DNA of 64,000 nucleotides from Schumannella sp. 10F1B-5-1 (GTDB lineage Bacteria > Actinomycetota > Actinomycetes > Actinomycetales > Microbacteriaceae). Under the pieces are notes generated by a model. It made no database searches. It had not been told where the DNA came from and was given only the letters and a program-made list of their open reading frames with translations. The position numbers were made by a program, and so were the translations under genes. Of the stretch, positions 44,498-53,047 are shown in pieces. Every line of letters begins with the position of its first letter. Position 1 is the stretch's first letter. Location: positions 124,001 through 188,000 of the forward strand of contig NZ_VHQH01000039.1 in assembly GCF_006517535.1 (NCBI RefSeq), written 5' to 3'.

Positions 44498-44545
44498 CCG
44501 GCGGACTGCCGACGTGGCGATGCGCGATCGGCGGAGCCGCGCAGG

Positions 44546-45766
44546 TCAGAGACCGAGCAGGGCGCGTGCCTGGTCGGCGGCCAGCTGGAGCAGCGTCGGC
44601 AGCTGAGCGCCGAACAGCACGTAAGCGGCCGCGCCGGCGCCCAGCAGGAGCACCAGCACGACGAGCGGGGCGACCCCGCCGAGCCGCTTCTGCCGTGCGA
44701 GCGACACGGCGCGCAGGGCCAGGTACGGCAGCGGGGTGAGCAGGCCCACGATCGGCGTGACCCGCTTCTCGACGCCGCGCTTCGCGAGCGATGACGCGTC
44801 GGCGGCGGCGAACAGCAGTCCGAGGATGATCGTGAGTCCGCCGGCCGCGAGCGGCAGGTAGTCGGCGACGTCGGGAAGCGCGATCGTGCCGACGAGCGCA
44901 CCCGCGGCGGGGATCAGCGCGAGCACCGGGAGCAGCGCGAGAAGCCAGGCTCCAGCGGTCTGCACCGAGCGACGCCGGTCAGGAACGGCATCGGCCGCGG
45001 CCTCGCCGGCGCCGGTGGCGAACGGGAGCTGCTTCATGAGCTCGTCGAAGCTGACACCGGAGGCCGCGAGGGCGACCGCGGTTCCCGGCGCGTCGCCGCT
45101 CGGGGCGACGGGCGGGGGCGCCGCGGCGAGCTGCTCGAGCAGCGGGGAGTTCGCCGAGGTCGCCATGACCTCGGGCACGAGCGAGACCGCACGCGGCGGG
45201 GCCGGGGTCTCAGCGGCGCTCGTGTCGGAGGCGATCGAGTCGGCGACGGGAGCCTCGGCGGCCGGTGTCACGAACACAGGAGCGTCGTCGCGGTCGACCG
45301 GGAGCTCGGCGTCGGCGACGGGAGCGGCGATCTCCTCGGCGAGCACGGGCTCAGGGTCGATCTGATCGGCCGGGAGCTCGACGTCCTCGGCCTCGACGTC
45401 CTCGGTCTCGTCGGCCGGCTCAGCGGCCGGCTCGAGCACGACGGCGTCGTCGGCCTCGTGATCGGCGACGGTGGTCAGGTCGGTCTGGCCGGTCTCGGCG
45501 GCGATGAAGGCGGCGATCTCGCCGGTCGTGACGGGCTCGGTCAGCGACGCCTCACGGGCGGCGACGGCCACATCCGGCTCGCCCTCGGCACGGTGAGCGG
45601 CCCGGCGTCGACGACGTTCCTCGTCGGCGTCGGTCTCCTGCTGCGGCGTCGGACGCTCGATCGTGTGCTGGCTCCAGGTCTCCCCGGTCCACCACCGCAG
45701 GCGCTCGGCACTCGCCGGGTCCTTGTACCAGCCCGCGACGGGCAGGCGCACGGCCAGATCAGTCAC
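44546..45766 (-). CDS. DUF2510 membrane protein A
   Basis: A 406-residue protein. The N-terminus has a DUF2510 motif (AGWYKDPASAERLRWWTGET), followed by a ~220-residue acidic, Ala/Pro/Glu-rich disordered region and four C-terminal membrane helices starting near residue 285. DUF2510 is a short Trp-rich module common in actinobacterial membrane proteins and has no established role. One of five such genes in the window. GTG 45766 has GAGGGGGGAAG upstream; TAGGGT (minus strand, 45802-45797) is the -10 box. Confidence 0.85.
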   Translation of the reverse strand: MTDLAVRLPVAGWYKDPASAERLRWWTGETWSQHTIERPTPQQETDADEERRRRRAAHRAEGEPDVAVAAREASLTEPVTTGEIAAFIAAETGQTDLTTVADHEADDAVVLEPAAEPADETEDVEAEDVELPADQIDPEPVLAEEIAAPVADAELPVDRDDAPVFVTPAAEAPVADSIASDTSAAETPAPPRAVSLVPEVMATSANSPLLEQLAAAPPPVAPSGDAPGTAVALAASGVSFDELMKQLPFATGAGEAAADAVPDRRRSVQTAGAWLLALLPVLALIPAAGALVGTIALPDVADYLPLAAGGLTIILGLLFAAADASSLAKRGVEKRVTPIVGLLTPLPYLALRAVSLARQKRLGGVAPLVVLVLLLGAGAAAYVLFGAQLPTLLQLAADQARALLGL

Positions 45767-45796
45767 GCTTCCCCCCTCAAGTCGGCATGCCCTCTC

Positions 45797-45830
45797 ACCC
45801 TAGGCATCGCGGCGCGCCAGCACAGTCCCC
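45797..45830 (-). promoter_or_regulatory. Promoter of DUF2510 gene A with GGGGACTG element
   Basis: On the minus strand GGGGACTG (45830-45823) lies 20 bp upstream of TAGGGT (45802-45797). The plus-strand 12-mer AGCACAGTCCCC here also occurs in the moxR promoter region (4357-4368). Confidence 0.45.
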
Positions 45831-45890
45831 AGGATGCGGGGCACGGCGGCCGCGCATCCTCTCACGTCGGCGGCGTCGCCCGACCCCGCG

Positions 45891-45932
45891 TACCCTGGTC
45901 GAGGCGCCCGCCGAGGGCGGCGCCAGGAAGGG
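45891..45932 (+). promoter_or_regulatory. Promoter and ribosome binding site of the DarT-like gene
   Basis: TACCCT (45891-45896) is followed by a ~35-nt leader with AGGAAGGGA (about 45925-45933) before GTG 45938. Confidence 0.5.
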
Positions 45933-45937
45933 AGATC

Positions 45938-46726
45938 GTGGCGGCTGAGGAGTGCATCCACGGACTCGAACCGGGACTCTGCGACATCTGCACGCCGCGG
46001 GTCGCACCGGAGCCGGCGCGGCGGCCCACAGCGCCGCGCGCCCCGCGCACCACGCTGCGCACCCCGCCGGCCTCGCGTGCATCCTCGAGCCGCCCCGCAC
46101 CGAGCGCGTCGGCGTCGGCCGTCCGCGTCGATCGCCCGTCCCAGCGGCTCTTCCACGTCACCCACCTCGACAACCTGCCCGGCATCGTCGCCGAGGGATT
46201 GGTGCCCGCGGCGCAGCCCGCCGTCGACCTCAGCTCGCCGGTGACCCGCGAGCTGCGACGGTCGACCGAGATCGCGGGGCTCGCGGTGGCCGACGCGGTC
46301 TCGTTCCACCTCGCGCCCGACGCGACGCGCTGGGTCGAGCTGCGTTCCGGCGCCGCCGGCGCGACCTGGTCCGACGCCGCCCGGCAGATCTCGCCGACCG
46401 ATCTGGTCGTGCTGGTCACCACGATCGGCCAGGCCTCGGCCGCGTCCGAGGCCACGATCCTGACCGACGGAGACGCCGCGGCGACGCTCACCCGATTCGC
46501 GGCGACCGACGACGCCCAGACCACGATGCTGCGCCGGATGCGATCGGAGGACGAGGGTCTGGTCGATGCCGAGTTCCTCGTGCCCGCGGTCGTGCCGTTC
46601 TCGGCGATCGCGGTGATCGGCCTGGCCAACGAGCCCGCGAAGGAGCGGCTGCGCGCCGCGCTGCCGGCGGGGGCCCGTACGCCGAAGGTCAGCGTGTACC
46701 CGCCCTGGTTCCAGCCGGCCGACTGA
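45938..46726 (+). CDS. DarT-like ssDNA ADP-ribosyltransferase domain protein
   Basis: A 262-residue protein. An N-terminal mini-motif, ECIHGLEPGLCDIC (possible zinc site), and a disordered Pro/Arg/Ser linker precede a DarT (DUF4433) domain: RLFHVTHLDNLPGIVAEGL (residues 70-88), ADAVSFHLAPDATRW in the position of the DarT VPFYF-PRSPM element, and DAEFLVPAVVP with the catalytic-type glutamate (E212). DarT enzymes add ADP-ribose to thymidine in single-stranded DNA and are normally paired with the DarG macrodomain antitoxin; none is adjacent. It may be a toxin, a defence effector or a domesticated enzyme. Confidence 0.8.
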   Translation: MAAEECIHGLEPGLCDICTPRVAPEPARRPTAPRAPRTTLRTPPASRASSSRPAPSASASAVRVDRPSQRLFHVTHLDNLPGIVAEGLVPAAQPAVDLSSPVTRELRRSTEIAGLAVADAVSFHLAPDATRWVELRSGAAGATWSDAARQISPTDLVVLVTTIGQASAASEATILTDGDAAATLTRFAATDDAQTTMLRRMRSEDEGLVDAEFLVPAVVPFSAIAVIGLANEPAKERLRAALPAGARTPKVSVYPPWFQPAD

Positions 46727-46746
46727 GCGTCGCCCTGACTCGCCGG

Positions 46747-47490
46747 TCAGAGCACGGCGAGGGCCGTCGCGATCCCGGCGCCGAGGAGGAGCGCGAGCAC
46801 CGTCGCGAGCGCCGGAGCGCCGCCGCGTCCGCCCTGGCGGCGGATGAGCATCCAGCGGGCGATCGCCGCGCCGGGGATCGTGGCGAGAGCCCAGAGCGGC
46901 GACAGCGGCTCCCAGTCGCGGGATCTCAGGATGCGGGCGTCGAGGGCGATCAGCACCGCGGCGAGCACGTGGATCAGCACGACCACGGCGATCGTGCCGG
47001 AGACGGGCGAGAAGCCGAGCGTCGGCAGGCCGCGCCAGGCGCCGGGCAAAAGCACGCCGGCGAGCACCGGAAGCGCGGCCAGCGCCCAGGCGGCGCGCGT
47101 GCGTGACGAGCCGGGGCCTTCGTCGGGCCCGTCGCCGTCGGCGGCGGCCCAGGTCGAGCGCCGGGGACCGAGGACGGTCTCGGGACGACGGCGCGGGGCA
47201 CGGGGCAGATCGTCGCCCAGCTCGTGCAGACGGGCGTCGCGCTCCTGCTGCTCGCGCAGGAGCTCGGCGATGGTCGGCTGCGCGACAGCGCTGGTCGCTA
47301 CGGCAGCGGACTCGGCGGCGGCCGGACTCGTGACCCCGCTCGCCGGCGGGCTCGACGCGGGCGCCGACGGCGACGGGATGTCGCGGGTCGCCGCCGTCCA
47401 GTGCGCGCCGTCCCACCAGCGCAGTGCGGCGTGCCCGTGAGGATCCTCGTACCAGCCGGCGTCGGGGGCCGTGCGGGTCGTGCTGCTCAC
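46747..47490 (-). CDS. DUF2510 membrane protein B
   Basis: A 247-residue protein with an N-terminal DUF2510 motif (AGWYEDPHGHAALRWWDGAH), a ~110-residue polar Ser/Pro/Arg region and four C-terminal helices (starting near residues 140, 165, 200 and 227). The architecture matches proteins A, C and E. GTG 47490 has a purine-rich GAGAGGAGCGAGAG upstream; TAGCCT (minus strand, 47519-47514) is the -10 box. It is convergent with the DarT-like gene. Confidence 0.83.
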   Translation of the reverse strand: MSSTTRTAPDAGWYEDPHGHAALRWWDGAHWTAATRDIPSPSAPASSPPASGVTSPAAAESAAVATSAVAQPTIAELLREQQERDARLHELGDDLPRAPRRRPETVLGPRRSTWAAADGDGPDEGPGSSRTRAAWALAALPVLAGVLLPGAWRGLPTLGFSPVSGTIAVVVLIHVLAAVLIALDARILRSRDWEPLSPLWALATIPGAAIARWMLIRRQGGRGGAPALATVLALLLGAGIATALAVL

Positions 47491-47513
47491 GCTCTCGCTC
47501 CTCTCGCGCTCCC

Positions 47514-47548
47514 AGGCTAGGAATCGCGGGCGCGCGAGGCATGTCCCC
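47514..47548 (-). promoter_or_regulatory. Promoter of DUF2510 gene B with GGGGACAT element
   Basis: On the minus strand GGGGACAT (47548-47541) lies 21 bp upstream of TAGCCT (47519-47514), almost the same spacing as for gene A. Confidence 0.45.
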
Positions 47549-47669
47549 GTTCTGGCTACAGCCGAGCACTCCTCGTCGGGTCTCCTCCCCAGGCGAGGTG
47601 CGGCGCGGGGTTCGCGCGATCCGCCGGCGGCGGCGGTCGCGGATCGCCGCCGCATCCCAGGCTGGTCCC

Positions 47670-48089
47670 ATGACGATCCCCGACCACGATCAGACCGTGA
47701 TGACCCCGCTCGACTCCGATGCGCTCGTGCTGCGCCGCGCCGAGGAGCTGATCGGCGCGCCCGTGCGCGACCAGCTCTGGCTGCTGCTGCTCGATCGCGC
47801 CGACGTGCAGCTGCCGGTGCTGCTGCCGATCGACGATCTGCCCGAGCGTCCGGATGCTCTGGCGCGAGAGGGGATCGGCGACGTGCTGCGTCTGCTGCGC
47901 GCCGAGACCGATGCCCGCGCCGTGGTCGCCGTCTTCGAGCGCCCGGGCGCGCACGCGCTGCCGCCGCGGGACCGCGATTGGGTGCGACTGCTGTCCGAGG
48001 TCGCCCCGCTGTCGGACGTGCGGCTGCGCGCCTGCCTGCTGGCCGGTGAGCGGGGTGTGCGATGGATCGCGCCGGATGACTGGGCCTGA
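47670..48089 (+). CDS. Hypothetical 139-residue protein
   Basis: A soluble 139-residue alpha/beta protein with no recognised domain. It reads RDQLWLLLLDRADVQLPVLL in its middle and has no signal or membrane segment. The start at ATG 47670 lies 6 nt after CAGGCT (47658-47663), a weak variant of the leaderless -10 box. It is followed 90 bp later by the DnaJ-NERD gene, which has its own promoter. Confidence 0.65.
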   Translation: MTIPDHDQTVMTPLDSDALVLRRAEELIGAPVRDQLWLLLLDRADVQLPVLLPIDDLPERPDALAREGIGDVLRLLRAETDARAVVAVFERPGAHALPPRDRDWVRLLSEVAPLSDVRLRACLLAGERGVRWIAPDDWA

Positions 48090-48179
48090 TCCGTCGGTCC
48101 GCGGTCGCCCCGCGCTGTCCACCCGATCCTCGGCGGTGTCCGAGGCGACTCCCGGCCGGGAATCGGTAGGGTTCCAGCC

Positions 48180-49082
48180 ATGCCCGACAGCCCGCTCTCC
48201 GCGAGCCCCTACGAGATCCTCGGGGTGTCGCCGGCGGCGAGCGACGACGAGCTGCGGCGCGCGTTCCGGCGGCGGATGCGCGCGACGCATCCCGATGCGG
48301 GTGGCAGCACGGCCGCCTTCGACGACGTGCAGCGCGCGTGGGCACTCGTCGGCACCCCGGAGAGCCGCGCCCGCTATGACGGTCGGAGCCAGACCAGCGG
48401 CGACCCCGTCGCCTGGGCTCCCTCCGCTCCCCGCGCTCGGCAGGACACGCGGGCGAGCGCCCGCTCCTCGGGGCACCCGGGCGGCTGGTATCGCCAGCGC
48501 TACCTCGACGAGGTGCGCGCCTGGGTCGGCCTCGGGGACCCGATCCCCGATCCCTACGATCCCGCGCTGGTGCGCCGTGCGCCGTGGGAGGTGCGATCGC
48601 TCCTCGCCGCGGCGGTCGCCGAGGAGGAGACCGCGCGACGGCTCGGCACGCTGGGCATCGGCTTCACCCTCTGGCACGATGTCGCGGCCGGCGACGGCAA
48701 GCTCGATCACATCGCGCTGGGCCCCACCGGCCTCTGGGCGCTGCAGTCCGCCGACTGGGGCGCGGCCGTCGCGCCACGGCGCGGCGACCTCGTCGGCGAC
48801 GGGCTGGAGCCGGGTGGGCGCCCCGTGCGCGAGACCGTGCTCGACGCACGGAAGCTCGGGCGCGCCGCCCACGTGCGGTTCACCGCGGCGGTCATCGTCG
48901 TGCCTGACGGCCACGCCGACGGCGTCGAGGACATCGGGGAGATGCGCGGTGTGGTCACGCTGCTCAGCGAGCGCTCGAGGGTCGTCGACCTGCTGCGCCG
49001 CGGAGTGCCCGGGGTGGCGATCGGCGGAACCGAGCTGTTCGAGGTGCGCAGCCGGCTGCAGGCGGCGGTGCGCTACATCTGA
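48180..49082 (+). CDS. DnaJ-domain / NERD-like fusion protein
   Basis: A 300-residue protein. Residues ~9-65 are a J domain (PYEILGVSPAASDDELRRAF) with an intact HPD in ATHPDAGG, so it could stimulate DnaK. After a disordered linker, residues ~140-300 resemble a nuclease-related NERD domain (GDGKLDHIALGPTGLWALQS). The usual NERD/PD-(D/E)xK triad is only partly visible: the D of LDHI is present, but the E-x-K is replaced by LQSADW. So nuclease activity is doubtful. ATG 48180 lies 7 nt after TAGGGT (48167-48172). Confidence 0.75.
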   Translation: MPDSPLSASPYEILGVSPAASDDELRRAFRRRMRATHPDAGGSTAAFDDVQRAWALVGTPESRARYDGRSQTSGDPVAWAPSAPRARQDTRASARSSGHPGGWYRQRYLDEVRAWVGLGDPIPDPYDPALVRRAPWEVRSLLAAAVAEEETARRLGTLGIGFTLWHDVAAGDGKLDHIALGPTGLWALQSADWGAAVAPRRGDLVGDGLEPGGRPVRETVLDARKLGRAAHVRFTAAVIVVPDGHADGVEDIGEMRGVVTLLSERSRVVDLLRRGVPGVAIGGTELFEVRSRLQAAVRYI

Positions 49083-49116
49083 GCGCCCGTCGGTCGGGCG
49101 GCGAGGCCGTCGGTCC

Positions 49117-49491
49117 TCAGCCCTGCGCGGCGATCGAGGCGGACTGCGGCGTCGAGCCCGGCTGACCGGCCGGGATCGGGAACGCGACGACCGCGGTGCC
49201 GTAGACGCACACCTCGGTCCACTGCTGGCCGATCTCCGAGGCGTCGAAGCGCATCGCCACGATCGCGTTGGCTCCGCGCTGCTGCGCCTCGACGACCATC
49301 CGGTTCATGACCTCGTGCCGGCTCTCGTAGAGCGCCTGGGTGAGCTCGGGCAGCTCGCCGCCGCCGATCGCGCGGAAGCCCGCGAGCAGGTTCGATCCGA
49401 AATCGCGGGAGCGCACCGTCAGGCCCATCACCTCGCCGAAGACCGCGTCGATGCGATAGCCCGGGATGTCGTTGCTCGTCACGATGATCAT
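49117..49491 (-). CDS. YbjQ/UPF0145 family protein
   Basis: A 124-residue member of the UPF0145 (YbjQ) family: VTSNDIPGYRIDAVFGEVMG, then RSRDFGSNLLAGFRAIGGGE and NRMVVEAQQRGANAIVAMRF. These proteins form ring-like pentamers and are annotated as putative heavy-metal binding, without proof. ATG 49491 begins the conserved N-terminus. The last ~15 residues are poorly conserved. Confidence 0.9.
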   Translation of the reverse strand: MIIVTSNDIPGYRIDAVFGEVMGLTVRSRDFGSNLLAGFRAIGGGELPELTQALYESRHEVMNRMVVEAQQRGANAIVAMRFDASEIGQQWTEVCVYGTAVVAFPIPAGQPGSTPQSASIAAQG

Positions 49492-49523
49492 GGCGCGAGC
49501 ATCCCACGAACGACGACGTCGCG

Positions 49524-51650
49524 TCAGCGTGCGTGCACTCCCGCGGCGTCGAGGATCCAGGCCAGCTCGAAGGCGCGGCGGCGCCACGACGCGTAACGGC
49601 CCGAGACCCCGCCGTGGCCCGCGCTCATCTCGCAGCGCAGCAGCACCGGGGCGCCGACCTCGCGCAGGCGCGCCACCCACTTCGCCGGCTCGACGTAGAG
49701 CACGCGCGTGTCGTTGAGGCTTGTGACGGCGAGGATGCGCGGGTAGGCGATCTCGCGCACGTTCTCATAGGGCGAGTAGCTCTTCATGAGCGCATAGACC
49801 TCGGCGTCGTGCAGCGGATCGCCCCACTCGTCCCACTCCACGACCGTGAGCGGCAGCTCGGGATCCAGGATGCTCGTCAGCGGGTCGACGAAGGGCACCG
49901 CGGCGAGCACCCCCGAGAAGAGCTCGGGCGCGAGGTTCGCGACGGCGCCCATGAGCAGTCCGCCGGCGGAGCCGCCTTCGGCCACCAGTCGATCCGGCGC
50001 GGTCCAGCCCTGGTCGACGAGCTGCGCGGCGGCGGCGACGAAGTCGGTGAAGCTGTTGCGCTTGTGCTCGAGGCGCCCCTGCTCGTACCAGCGTCGACCG
50101 CGCTCTCCGCCGCCCCGCACGTGCGCCACCGCGAACACCACACCCCGCTCGAGCAGGCTCAGCCGGGGGATCGAGAACCCCGGGTCGATGGAGTGCTCGT
50201 ACGACCCGTAGCCGTAGAGCAGCATCGGCGCGGGCGACCGCGGCACGCCGTCGTCGTCGAGGTCGACGAGGTCGGGCCGGAACACGAGCGAGACGGGAAC
50301 CTGCTCGCCGTCGGCGGCGGTCGCCCACACGCGACGCTGACGGTAGAGCGCCGCGTCGTAGCCGCCGAGCACAGGCTGGCGCTTCAGCTCGACGGTCTCG
50401 CCGGTGCGCAGGTCGAGCTCGGTCACGATCGTCGGGGTGATGAAGCTCGTGCGCGTGACGCGCACGGTGGGCTGCGTCCACTCCGGCCCGCCGCCCGCGC
50501 TGATCGTGAAGAGCTCCTCGTCGACCTCGAGCTCGCGGAAGTCGAGGCCGGCGTCGTCGTCGTCGAGTCCGGCGATCGCGACGCGGCGCAGCGTGTCGCG
50601 GCGGTAGTGCAGCACCAGGTGGTCGGCGTAGGCCGAGATCCCGCTGACCCGGGTTCCGGCCCGGTGCGGCACGATCGTCTCGCGCGGACCCTGCGGGTCG
50701 TCGGGGTCGATGGCGTCGATCGCGAAGTCGGGCGCGCCGTCGTTGTGCGTCACGAGCAGTCGCGAGCGCCCGCCGATCACCGCGTGCACGACGTCGTACT
50801 CGACGCCCTCGCGGCGGGGCCAGACGACGCGCGGATCGCCGGTCGGATCGTCGCCGTCGAGCAGCAGGACCTCGCTCGTGATCTTCGACCCGAGCTCGAT
50901 CACCAGGTAGCGCCGGCTGCGCGAGAGGCCGACGCCGACCCAGAAGCGTTCGTCCGGCTCGTGCAGCACGACCGCGTCGGCGGCCGGATCATCGCCGAGG
51001 CGGTGTCGCAGCACGCGATCGGGCCGCCACGCCGCATCCACGGTGGTGTAGACGATCCAGCGTCCGCTCGCATCCCAGAGCGCGTCGCCCGAGGTGCCGG
51101 CGATGCGCTCGTCGCGATCGACGCCGGTGGCGAGGTCGCGGATGCGCAGCTCGTAGCGCTCGTCGCCGACCGCGTCGACGCTCCAGAGCAGCAGCGTTCC
51201 GTCGGGGGAGACGTCGAGGGTGCCGATCGAGAAGAAGTCGCCGTCGGCCTCGGCGTTGCCGTCGAGGATCACCTGCTCACCGGCGGGAGCCGAGCCGTCC
51301 TCGGGGAGGCGCGGCGGCATCCAGTCGTCGGCGTCGGCGACCGGGATGCGGCAGTGCAGCGAGTACTGCGACCCGGCGACCGTGCGCGCGTAGTACCACC
51401 AGCCGCCCTCGCGCACCGGCACGCTGAGGTCGTCCTCCTTCGTGCGGTCGCGGATCTCCTCGAAGACGAGCTCCTCCAGCACCGCGAGGTCGGCGGTGCT
51501 CGCATCGGTGAAGGCGTTCTCGGCGTGCAGGTGCGCGAGCACCTCGGGGTCGTCCTTGGCGCGCAGCCACTCGTAGTCGTCGAGAACGATGTCGCCGTGG
51601 TGACGGCGTTCGACGGGACGACGGGCGGCGACGGGCGGTTCGAGGGACAT
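49524..51650 (-). CDS. Oligopeptidase B (S9A prolyl oligopeptidase family)
   Basis: A 708-residue serine peptidase. The N-terminal half is a beta-propeller that restricts substrates to short peptides; the alpha/beta-hydrolase domain begins near residue 430 with LLYGYGSYE and contains the nucleophile in GGSAGGLLMGAV, the Asp near LNDTRVL and the His in CEMSAGHGG. Length and order match PtrB, which cleaves after Arg/Lys. No signal peptide is present, so it is cytoplasmic. The ATG lies 6 nt after TACGGT (minus strand, 51662-51657). Confidence 0.95.
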   Translation of the reverse strand: MSLEPPVAARRPVERRHHGDIVLDDYEWLRAKDDPEVLAHLHAENAFTDASTADLAVLEELVFEEIRDRTKEDDLSVPVREGGWWYYARTVAGSQYSLHCRIPVADADDWMPPRLPEDGSAPAGEQVILDGNAEADGDFFSIGTLDVSPDGTLLLWSVDAVGDERYELRIRDLATGVDRDERIAGTSGDALWDASGRWIVYTTVDAAWRPDRVLRHRLGDDPAADAVVLHEPDERFWVGVGLSRSRRYLVIELGSKITSEVLLLDGDDPTGDPRVVWPRREGVEYDVVHAVIGGRSRLLVTHNDGAPDFAIDAIDPDDPQGPRETIVPHRAGTRVSGISAYADHLVLHYRRDTLRRVAIAGLDDDDAGLDFRELEVDEELFTISAGGGPEWTQPTVRVTRTSFITPTIVTELDLRTGETVELKRQPVLGGYDAALYRQRRVWATAADGEQVPVSLVFRPDLVDLDDDGVPRSPAPMLLYGYGSYEHSIDPGFSIPRLSLLERGVVFAVAHVRGGGERGRRWYEQGRLEHKRNSFTDFVAAAAQLVDQGWTAPDRLVAEGGSAGGLLMGAVANLAPELFSGVLAAVPFVDPLTSILDPELPLTVVEWDEWGDPLHDAEVYALMKSYSPYENVREIAYPRILAVTSLNDTRVLYVEPAKWVARLREVGAPVLLRCEMSAGHGGVSGRYASWRRRAFELAWILDAAGVHAR

Positions 51651-51748
51651 GGTTCCACCGTAGGGCGCGGGCGCTCCGCACTGCCCGCATGCGGGCGCCG
51701 ACCCGTGCGCGGCGAGGCCGAGAGCTGAGCGCCCGTTAGCATCGGAGG

Positions 51749-53047
51749 ATGCGCCGCACGCTCGCCGATCTGCTCCGGATCCTCGCGCGCTCGCTGCCGG
51801 CGCTCATGGCCTGGTATCTGGCCGGCGAGCTGGTGCGCTACCTCGTGATCTCGCTGGCGGCGCCGCTCTCCTTCGACAGCGGCCTGCTCCCGCTGCTGTT
51901 CCTGCCGATCGCGGTGCTCGCCCGCCTGGTCGCCTTCGTCGGCATGTTCCTGGTGGCGCGCGGCGCCATGCGCGAGTACCTCGCCGTGCCGGGCGGAGGC
52001 ATCCCGCCGACGCTCCGCGAGCGGGCCCGGGAGTTCGGCGACGTGCTGTTCTCGTCGATCGTGCCGTTCTTCGTGCTCTACGCGCTGATCGGCGGCGTCG
52101 CCGAGGACCTCGCCGACTACGCCGTGACCGCCTTCTACTACAGCTTCGGATCGGGCCGCTACGTGCTCGATCCCGGCAGCGGGCCGGTCGTCGCGGCGGT
52201 CGTCGTCGTCGCGTTCGTGCTGCGCATCCTGGTCGACCGCTTCAGCGAGCGGCTGCCCGCGTTCTTCTCGGTCATCGAGATCTACCTCGAGGCGACCTGG
52301 ATCTTCGTCGCCGTCGGCGGCCTCACGGCCGTGCTCGGCGACGTGGGCGGCTGGTTCGGATCGCGGCGCATCGTCGTGGCCGTGCAGGAGGCGCGGGCCG
52401 GGCTCGAAGATGTCTGGTCGGGTCTCGAGGTCGTGTTCCGCGGCATCGACGGCGCCGTGCCGCTCGTGCTGCAGGTGATCGTGCTGCCGCTCGCGTGGCT
52501 GCTGATCGCGGGCGTGATCTACACGCGGGCGATCGCCGAGTCACGCCACGAGCGGCTCATGCCGGTGCGGGTCGAAGCGCGGCTGCGCGTCCGACTGGCC
52601 GCGCTGCCGCGCTTCGTGCAGCGGTCGATCCGCAGCTCGGTGCGGCTCTGGTACGAGACGGCCGAGCCGGTGCTGATCAGCGGCCGGATGATCCTCGGCA
52701 CCCGCGCGCGCATCCTCGTCGTGCTGATGGCGCTGTCAGGACTGCTCTACGCGGCGCACCAGTGGCTGTTCCGCGGCACGCTCGTGCTGATCGGCCCGCA
52801 TGAGCTCCCCTATGCGCGCGACGCGTACCACAACGTGTCCGTCGCCCTCGGCCTGGTGACCGAGCCGATCCGCGTCGCGCTGCTCGCGGCGGTCTTCGAT
52901 CAGGTGATCGGGCGCTGGTGGCGACGGCGCACGGGCGACCTGTCGCCGCAGCGGCTGCCGCGCATCCCGCCCCTCAGCCGAGCGGGTCGGACGGCAGCTC
53001 GAACAGGTAGATCGACTGACGGAAGTCCTCGGCCTTCGGCGCCGTGA
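51749..53047 (+). CDS. Multi-pass membrane protein of unknown function
   Basis: A 432-residue protein with about seven to eight hydrophobic segments spread over residues 13-375 and a basic disordered tail. I do not recognise a family. TAGCAT (51737-51742) ends 6 nt before the ATG, and CGGAGG lies in the gap. The last 74 bp overlap the end of the convergent gene at 52974, an unusual tail-to-tail overlap; the final ~25 residues (RTAARTGRSTDGSPRPSAP) are the part encoded there and look random. Confidence 0.72.
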   Translation: MRRTLADLLRILARSLPALMAWYLAGELVRYLVISLAAPLSFDSGLLPLLFLPIAVLARLVAFVGMFLVARGAMREYLAVPGGGIPPTLRERAREFGDVLFSSIVPFFVLYALIGGVAEDLADYAVTAFYYSFGSGRYVLDPGSGPVVAAVVVVAFVLRILVDRFSERLPAFFSVIEIYLEATWIFVAVGGLTAVLGDVGGWFGSRRIVVAVQEARAGLEDVWSGLEVVFRGIDGAVPLVLQVIVLPLAWLLIAGVIYTRAIAESRHERLMPVRVEARLRVRLAALPRFVQRSIRSSVRLWYETAEPVLISGRMILGTRARILVVLMALSGLLYAAHQWLFRGTLVLIGPHELPYARDAYHNVSVALGLVTEPIRVALLAAVFDQVIGRWWRRRTGDLSPQRLPRIPPLSRAGRTAARTGRSTDGSPRPSAP

